Of a DNA stretch of 10,305 nucleotides, positions 6,568 through 10,305 are shown piece after piece (the stretch's first letter is position 1; each line of letters starts with the position of its first letter). Source of the stretch: an uncultured Alphaproteobacteria bacterium (GTDB lineage: Bacteria > Pseudomonadota > Alphaproteobacteria > Micavibrionales > Micavibrionaceae). The notes below the pieces were generated by a model that had not been told where the DNA came from, made no database searches, and saw nothing but the letters and a program-made list of their open reading frames with translations. The stretch spans positions 1-10,305 of the forward strand of contig CAKZKV010000207.1 in assembly GCA_937124505.1 (NCBI GenBank), given 5' to 3'. A program made the position numbers and the translations under genes.

Positions 6568-7641
6568 ATGAAAAGATTCTATAAGAAAATATTTCTGCCT
6601 TTTATTCCCAATCCGTTTTGTTATGCAGAAGTCTCAAATGATTTTCTGAGATATAAAGAATATTGGAAAAAAGACCTATATATGGAGTTAAACGAGATCT
6701 CTATTGAAACGTATACTCCCGGAATTTTTGGCGCTTTATTTGGGCATGGGAGTGCCATTGTCTCAAGTTCCGCATCACCTGTGACAATAGAAAGCATTAA
6801 TGCCAAAGACTTAAAGAAATATATAGAGTTTTGCAGGAATCGGCGTAGCCATAACAACGAGTCCCCCTTTGGCCATAAGCATATAGCCTCTAAGCAAAAA
6901 GGCAGAATTCCTGATGGGGTGGAGATTTCCGATCAGGTTCTTGTTTTGCCTGAGCCCCCTAAGTATCTGACAAATTGGCTATTATTTTATACCTATAGAT
7001 TTTTTAGTGACAACACGAGCCTCAAGGATGGGGATTGGGTGAATAAAGGGGATATTCTATATAGTTTTGAAGGAAATAACATATATAGCCCTGTTTCCGG
7101 CGTGGTTATTATTAAGACGTTGGCGCATTCAAAAATATATGAAGATTCAGATTTTTACATATCAATATTGTTACCAAGGGGAGAAGTTCCCAATATTTCC
7201 GCAGAGAATTTATATAATGATTTTTATCATGGAATTGCAGTTAATAGAAAAGTTCAAAGAACATATAGACGTTTGCGAAATAATGGCCACATGACGGATC
7301 TATGGAAGAGTAATGTCAATGACAGAGAGGCAATTGCGAAATTTATACTTAATATCTGCAAAGGAACTCCGGCAAAGTATCAATACATATCAGCAAAACA
7401 TCCAAATTTTATAGAAAGTGTACATCGTATATTAGAGAATAATCCAGAAATAAAAGAAAGGGCCACAGGGCTTCGTGATCTTGATAAGGCATTTCATGGT
7501 CTTGCTATAAAAGAATATGAAGAGGCGTATTATGATTCTGCAAAAATATACCTTGATAAAGCGTTGAGCTTTAACCCTGAAAATGAAGATGCCAGGTTGT
7601 TCTCTGATAAGGTCACTGAAAAATTGCGTAAAGCAGCGTGA
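6568..7641 (+). CDS. Unknown protein with barrel-sandwich (lipoyl-like) segment and C-terminal TPR-like pair
   Basis: I do not recognise this 357-residue protein. Residues about 151-184 (LKDGDWVNKGDILYSFEG, then IYSPVSGVVIIK) follow the biotinyl/lipoyl barrel-sandwich pattern of 'GD-V-KG-x-L ... SPVSG-V'. The exposed hairpin that normally carries the modified lysine (EAMKM or DKA) is missing, so the domain is probably not lipoylated or biotinylated and resembles the hybrid domains of HlyD or RnfC/NqrA proteins. Residues about 307-355 look like a TPR unit, with AIKEYEEAYYDSAKIYLDKALSFNPENEDA. The rest is Tyr-, Asn- and Lys-rich. No clear transmembrane helix or signal peptide is seen. The start is supported by GGAG five bases upstream. 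The gene is much more AT-rich than its neighbours (only 15 G+C in the 60 bases 7201-7260) and repeats adjoin its 3' end, which suggests lateral acquisition. No function is proposed. Confidence 0.85.
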   Translation: MKRFYKKIFLPFIPNPFCYAEVSNDFLRYKEYWKKDLYMELNEISIETYTPGIFGALFGHGSAIVSSSASPVTIESINAKDLKKYIEFCRNRRSHNNESPFGHKHIASKQKGRIPDGVEISDQVLVLPEPPKYLTNWLLFYTYRFFSDNTSLKDGDWVNKGDILYSFEGNNIYSPVSGVVIIKTLAHSKIYEDSDFYISILLPRGEVPNISAENLYNDFYHGIAVNRKVQRTYRRLRNNGHMTDLWKSNVNDREAIAKFILNICKGTPAKYQYISAKHPNFIESVHRILENNPEIKERATGLRDLDKAFHGLAIKEYEEAYYDSAKIYLDKALSFNPENEDARLFSDKVTEKLRKAA

Positions 7642-7648
7642 TTGTTTC

Positions 7649-7676
7649 CTCTGTGCTCTCTGTGTCCTCTGTGGTT
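7649..7676. repeat. CTCTGTG triple repeat (dispersed CACAGAG-type intergenic element)
   Basis: CTCTGTG occurs three times with an exact 9-base period, starting at 7649, 7658 and 7667, followed by GGTT. The reverse complement reads AACCACAGAG..., a form I recognise as a widely scattered intergenic repeat in environmental bacteria. Translated on the minus strand it gives NHRGHREHRG, a familiar spurious peptide. It begins eight bases after the stop codon of the AT-rich gene. Confidence 0.6.
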
Positions 7677-7680
7677 CAAA

Positions 7681-7756
7681 TACAATAGATCCCGGATTGT
7701 AACCAAAGCCAAGGCTGCTTGACGCAGCCGGGCTTTGCAAACGTCCGGGATGACGG
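7681..7756. repeat. Nested GTCATCCCGG-type hairpin element between convergent genes
   Basis: Outer arms ATCCCGGA (7689-7696) and TCCGGGAT (7744-7751) are perfect inverted copies. Inside them is a long hairpin: CAAAGCC (7704-7710) with GGCTTTG (7731-7737), then GGCTGC (7713-7718) with GCAGCC (7724-7729), and loop TTGAC. A third small inverted pair, TACAAT (7681-7686) and ATTGTA (7696-7701), overlaps the left edge. Read on the minus strand the right end is CCGTCATCCCGGA, the head of a common dispersed repeat. Lying between convergent transcripts, it could also act as a bidirectional terminator. Confidence 0.6.
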
Positions 7757-7783
7757 CTTTGTTTTGTGTTACAGGGACGGAGC

Positions 7784-8482
7784 CTAATTCCCGGTTTTCA
7801 TGAAGTTGGAGAAATCAAACCCGGCGAAATCACCCCGTCCTGCGCCCTGATCTCCGTCTTCATCTTCTTCCTGTTTCCGCAGGCGTTCTTCGGCTTCCTT
7901 GGCTTCCTGTTCGGCCTGTATTTGATCCGGGTCTTTTCCGGCGGCTTTCAGCGCTTTTCTGATCACGGCATCCAGTTCCTGATACGAACAAAGCCCCAGT
8001 TCCGCAGGGTGACGCGGACGAATGTTTGAAATATTGGCATGCGTCTTGTTGCGGATATTGTCAATCGTCGGCTTGGTCGTGCCGATCAGTTTAACGATCT
8101 GGCTGTCTTTGACGTCCGGATGGTTTTTCAGGATCCAGGCAATTGCGTCCGGCTTGTCCCCGCGTTTGGAAACCGGCGTGTATTTCGGGCCTTTTGAACG
8201 GGTACGCAGGCCCGGCAGGTCTTTACGCTTTTTATGTTTCATGCGGTAATTCGGATCGTTTTCCGCTTTTTCAATTTCTTCCTTTTCAATCTCGGAATTC
8301 AAAACCGGATCACGGCCAACGATGCCGCGGCCAACATCGCCATCAGCCAATGCCTGAACTTCCACTTCATGCAGACCGGTAAAATCACCAATTTGCTGGA
8401 ACGTCAGAATTGTATTATCAATAAACCAGATCGCGGTTGCTTTGGGCATCAGCAGTCCGGTTGGTTCCAATTGTGCAGCCAT
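7784..8482 (-). CDS. trcR: DUF1013 family regulator, TrcR-type
   Basis: This 232-residue protein matches the alphaproteobacterial DUF1013 family, annotated in current databases, as I recall, as cell-cycle transcriptional regulator TrcR. Family hallmarks are LMPKATAIWFIDNT (11-24), the helix-turn-helix-like LTFQQIGDFTGLHEVEVQAL (26-45), GPKYTPVSKRGDKPDAIAW (98-116) and a second HTH-like segment, KDSQIVKLIGTTKPTIDNIR (125-144), then NIRPRHPAELGLCS. The C-terminal third is a Glu-rich coil (about 175-210) ending in a short FAGFDFSNFMK tail. AGGAG six bases before ATG 8482 is a strong ribosome-binding site. It is divergent from the DUF1192 gene and convergent with the AT-rich gene. A GGCCC/GGGCC hairpin (8520-8536) lies in the probable 5' leader. 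Family membership is firm. The cell-cycle role is taken from annotation of relatives. Confidence 0.88.
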   Translation of the reverse strand: MAAQLEPTGLLMPKATAIWFIDNTILTFQQIGDFTGLHEVEVQALADGDVGRGIVGRDPVLNSEIEKEEIEKAENDPNYRMKHKKRKDLPGLRTRSKGPKYTPVSKRGDKPDAIAWILKNHPDVKDSQIVKLIGTTKPTIDNIRNKTHANISNIRPRHPAELGLCSYQELDAVIRKALKAAGKDPDQIQAEQEAKEAEERLRKQEEDEDGDQGAGRGDFAGFDFSNFMKTGN

Positions 8483-8567
8483 TTAAATCTCCTAAATGTA
8501 AAGTCACGTTTTCAGTGCCGGCCCATCCCACGGGCCCGCGTTCTTTCTCAAAAATTATGAGGGGAAT

Positions 8568-8648
8568 ATGGCACTATACTTATTTTCGGATATTTTGCCA
8601 GTAAAAAGTTACATATCTGTACGAACGCATTATTTTGATATAAATTAG
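8568..8648 (+). CDS. Possible 26-residue upstream ORF (leader peptide candidate)
   Basis: ATG 8568 opens a 26-codon frame (begins MALYLFSDIL, ends HYFDIN) closed by TAG at 8646-8648. GAGG at 8559-8562 stands five bases before the ATG, a better ribosome-binding site than the following DUF1192 gene has. The stop is only four bases before that gene's ATG, so ribosomes finishing here could restart on it. No homologue is known to me, and a chance ORF of this size is quite possible. Confidence 0.22.
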   Translation: MALYLFSDILPVKSYISVRTHYFDIN

Positions 8649-8652
8649 CGGC

Positions 8653-8835
8653 ATGTTTGATGAAGAAAATGAACCAAGAAAAAAAGCCGAGGGCTTGCCG
8701 CGGAATCTGGAACAGATGTCCGTTCATGAACTGGAATATTATGTAACAGAACTGGAGGCGGAAATTTTTCGGGTGAAAGAAGATATAAAAAAGAAGAAGG
8801 ATGTTTTTTCGCAGGCCGATCAGTTTTTTAAGTAG
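8653..8835 (+). CDS. DUF1192 family small protein
   Basis: A 60-residue acidic/basic coiled-coil-like protein of the alphaproteobacterial DUF1192 family, whose function is unknown. The family pattern is clear: LPRNLEQMSVHELEYYVTELEAEIFRVKEDIKKKK, then a short alanine-poor linker and the conserved terminal QADQFFK. No membrane segment or signal is present, so it is probably cytosolic and may act as a helical adaptor. ATG 8653 has no Shine-Dalgarno. A TATAAA hexamer at 8639-8644 lies so close that a transcript from it would be almost leaderless. Alternatively translation is coupled to the small ORF just upstream. The 3' end overlaps the 3' end of the opposite membrane-protein gene by eight bases. 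Confidence 0.82.
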   Translation: MFDEENEPRKKAEGLPRNLEQMSVHELEYYVTELEAEIFRVKEDIKKKKDVFSQADQFFK

Positions 8836-9517
8836 ACGAGGCCTCTTCTTCTTCCAGTGGCGCCTGATCTGAGGCCTGTACCCATTTCTTTTCTTCTTCT
8901 TTGGTCAGCTTCAGGTCTTGTCCCAGCACAATCAGTTTATCAAGAAGCTGTTCAATTTTTTTAGGGTCTGTCATGGGATCGCCCATTTCAACCCGGAGAA
9001 AGGCATCTTCCTTATCAAAGATCATCATGGCGATGACGTTTTTCATGTTGAAAAAACCGTTGAGTTTATCCATGCGCTTGGGGGTAAGATAATCGACAAT
9101 AAATTTGCGGTTTGAACAAGTAATCAGGTGTCGTTTGTTCCAACCTTTATAATCGGGGTGGTGGGGCGTCCCGAAATTTAAGGCATCAATGATGTGCAGG
9201 CTGTTTTCATTACCCAATGCTCCAAATGCAGGCATGCCAAAGTCAAATACAACTTCGATGACCGTTCGGTATTTGATCATGCCGCGCGTGGCTTCATCTC
9301 TTCTTCCTTCGGAAAAAAGGCCGATCCGGTGTTTTTTGTAATTTCCTTCAACGGCACCTGACTCAAAAAAACCAGCCTTACGAAAGACAAGGTCGTGTTT
9401 TTTTGCGAATTTCTCCCAGACCTTTTTTTGTTGCAGCAGAATAAACGTTGACCAGAAGAACAGGGTCAACACGAAAATAACAAAAAGAATATAGACAAAA
9501 ATCCAGAAGTACGACAT
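8828..9517 (-). CDS. Membrane-anchored protein of unknown function
   Basis: I do not recognise this 229-residue protein. Its N-terminus is one long aromatic/hydrophobic helix (about 4-28, SYFWIFVYILFVIFVLTLFFW) followed by Gln-Gln-Lys-Lys, so it is probably anchored in the inner membrane with the soluble part in the cytoplasm by the positive-inside rule. The soluble part starts KVWEKFAKKHDLVFRKAGFFESGAVEGNYKKHRIGLFSE, which suggests a beta-rich fold related in style to DUF3137-like proteins ('fAkkhgL...G.y.g..i'), but this is only a resemblance. The C-terminus (about 205-229) is Glu/Lys-rich and probably disordered. AGGA four bases before ATG 9517 is a modest ribosome-binding site. It is divergent from the esterase gene (88 bp gap) and overlaps the DUF1192 gene tail to tail. 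Confidence 0.8.
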   Translation of the reverse strand: MSYFWIFVYILFVIFVLTLFFWSTFILLQQKKVWEKFAKKHDLVFRKAGFFESGAVEGNYKKHRIGLFSEGRRDEATRGMIKYRTVIEVVFDFGMPAFGALGNENSLHIIDALNFGTPHHPDYKGWNKRHLITCSNRKFIVDYLTPKRMDKLNGFFNMKNVIAMMIFDKEDAFLRVEMGDPMTDPKKIEQLLDKLIVLGQDLKLTKEEEKKWVQASDQAPLEEEEASST

Positions 9518-9570
9518 GGAATCCTGATGTTAATTATAATCTTTTCTATGGTATGCCGAACTGACAGGTC

Positions 9571-9598
9571 TTGGCAAGATAGTTGTCTGATATATACT
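9571..9598 (+). promoter_or_regulatory. Sigma-70-like promoter for the esterase gene
   Basis: TTGGCA (9571-9576) and TATACT (9593-9598) are separated by 16 bases and each match the consensus well. A start site about seven bases past the -10 falls at or next to ATG 9606. There is no Shine-Dalgarno before that ATG, so the transcript is predicted to be leaderless, a known and not rare class in alphaproteobacteria. Confidence 0.45.
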
Positions 9599-9605
9599 TC
9601 TTTGA

Positions 9606-10247
9606 ATGAAATTTTACGCTACGACTCCTTTGCAGCCAGATATCAAACCGTCTTCGATTGTATTTCTTCTTCATGGATGGGGAGCGGACGGACGGGATCT
9701 TCTCTCAATTGCGGATGCCTGGAAACAAGATTTTCCGGACACGCTTTTTGTTTGCCTTGAAGCACCGCAGGTCTGTGAGGCCAATCCCTTTGGATTTCAA
9801 TGGTTTTCATTGGGGGATATGTCGGAAGATACTCTAAAAGAGGGCGTGATCAGCGCCCGCCAGGGGGTTCATGACGTTATTCATAGTATCTTGCAACAGC
9901 AGCAGGTTGAGCCGGGTAACGTTGTCATTATGGGCTTTTCGCAAGGGATGATGATGGCATTGTCCGTTGGCCTCCGGCAGGAAAAACCGTTTGCCGGGAT
10001 TTTGGGGTATTCAGGGGCATTGGCGGATGCGGAGGACAACCTTCCGGAAACCTATCCAAAACCGGACATCTGCCTGATTCACGGGGAGGCGGATTCGGTG
10101 ATTCCCGTCTCAATGCATCAGCATTCTGTGGACTGGCTCAAGACCCATCAATACTCTGTTGAGTCTTTGAGGATTCCTGGATTGCCGCATGGAATTGATA
10201 TGCAGGCACTGGAAAAAGGCCGTGAATTCCTGAAGAAATGTCTCTAA
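9606..10247 (+). CDS. Alpha/beta hydrolase, phospholipase/carboxylesterase family
   Basis: A 213-residue serine esterase of the small phospholipase/carboxylesterase group (Abhydrolase_2), which hydrolyses short acyl esters or lysophospholipids and in some members thioesters. The fold landmarks are complete: FLLHGWGADGRDL (20-32) with the oxyanion-hole HGWG, the family stretch FGFQWFSL (62-69), nucleophile elbow GFSQG with Ser112, acid Asp163 in IHGEADSVIP, and His195 in GLPHGID. No signal peptide is present, so it is probably cytosolic. Size is normal for the family. The start ATG 9606 has no Shine-Dalgarno but lies where the upstream TTGGCA/TATACT promoter would start transcription. No partner gene in the window suggests a natural substrate. 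Confidence 0.93.
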   Translation: MKFYATTPLQPDIKPSSIVFLLHGWGADGRDLLSIADAWKQDFPDTLFVCLEAPQVCEANPFGFQWFSLGDMSEDTLKEGVISARQGVHDVIHSILQQQQVEPGNVVIMGFSQGMMMALSVGLRQEKPFAGILGYSGALADAEDNLPETYPKPDICLIHGEADSVIPVSMHQHSVDWLKTHQYSVESLRIPGLPHGIDMQALEKGREFLKKCL

Positions 10248-10288
10248 ATTTCCTTGCCACCGGTCAATTTTTGAAAAGCGCTTATTTT

Positions 10289-10305
10289 CCGTCATTGCGA
10301 GGAGC
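10289..10305 (+). repeat. Left end of a GTCATTGCGAGGAGC-type dispersed repeat, cut by window edge
   Basis: The last bases read CCGTCATTGCGAGGAGC. I recognise this as the head of a common palindromic intergenic element that usually continues with GAAGCGACG and closes with GGCAATCC. Only the left arm is present, so the stem cannot be confirmed here. It sits about 40 bases after the esterase stop. Confidence 0.45.

Noticed and set aside
7432..7740. Minus-strand frames with the peptide NHRGHREHRG or similar
   Set aside because: The peptide is the translation of the CACAGAG-type intergenic repeat, and the rest is antisense to the AT-rich gene. It is a repeat artefact, not a gene.
1..10305. CRISPR array, tRNA/rRNA genes, transposase, integrase or toxin-antitoxin pair
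   Set aside because: No regularly spaced direct repeats, no cloverleaf or rRNA-like stretch, and no open frame with motifs of these families were seen on either strand.

Overview
The window reads as chromosomal DNA of an alphaproteobacterium. The evidence is a DUF1013/TrcR-type regulator, a DUF1192 small protein, an FtsQ with a long basic N-terminus directly behind Ddl, and the bamD-recN pair. I cannot fix the genus. Nearly all the genes are housekeeping genes of moderate GC. The clear exception is an AT-rich gene of unknown function at 6568-7641.

Layout, left to right. 1-1204 (+): the end of ddl (peptidoglycan precursor ligase) runs 91 bp into ftsQ (divisome), and a short hairpin with a T-tract follows ftsQ. 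1205-1423: a 219-bp gap with a degenerate palindromic repeat, a weak promoter candidate and a perfect 17-bp palindrome. 1424-2818 (+): an Amt ammonium transporter with no glnK beside it. 6421-2834 (-): a compact three-gene unit, bamD, recN and a two-HKD phospholipase D-like protein, with 15-bp gaps. It converges on amtB over a hairpin. 6568-7641 (+): the AT-rich unknown gene, which seems to join a barrel-sandwich (biotinyl/lipoyl-like) segment to a C-terminal TPR-like helical pair. 7642-7783: two intergenic repeats. 8482-7784 (-): trcR. 8653-8835 (+): a DUF1192 gene, possibly preceded by a 26-codon ORF. 9517-8828 (-): a membrane-anchored unknown protein. 9606-10247 (+): a serine esterase of the phospholipase/carboxylesterase family. 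The window ends inside another GTCAT-headed repeat.

How it fits together. ddl and ftsQ belong to the division/cell-wall cluster, and bamD-recN is classically found at the far end of that cluster in alphaproteobacteria (ftsQ-ftsA-ftsZ-lpxC-bamD-recN). Here ftsA, ftsZ and lpxC are absent from between them, and bamD-recN lies in the opposite orientation. This suggests an old inversion or relocation whose edges are now occupied by amtB, the PLD gene and the AT-rich gene with its repeats. Placing a PLD-type hydrolase directly after recN suggests, without proving, a link to DNA repair. No CRISPR array, tRNA, rRNA, transposase or integrase was seen.
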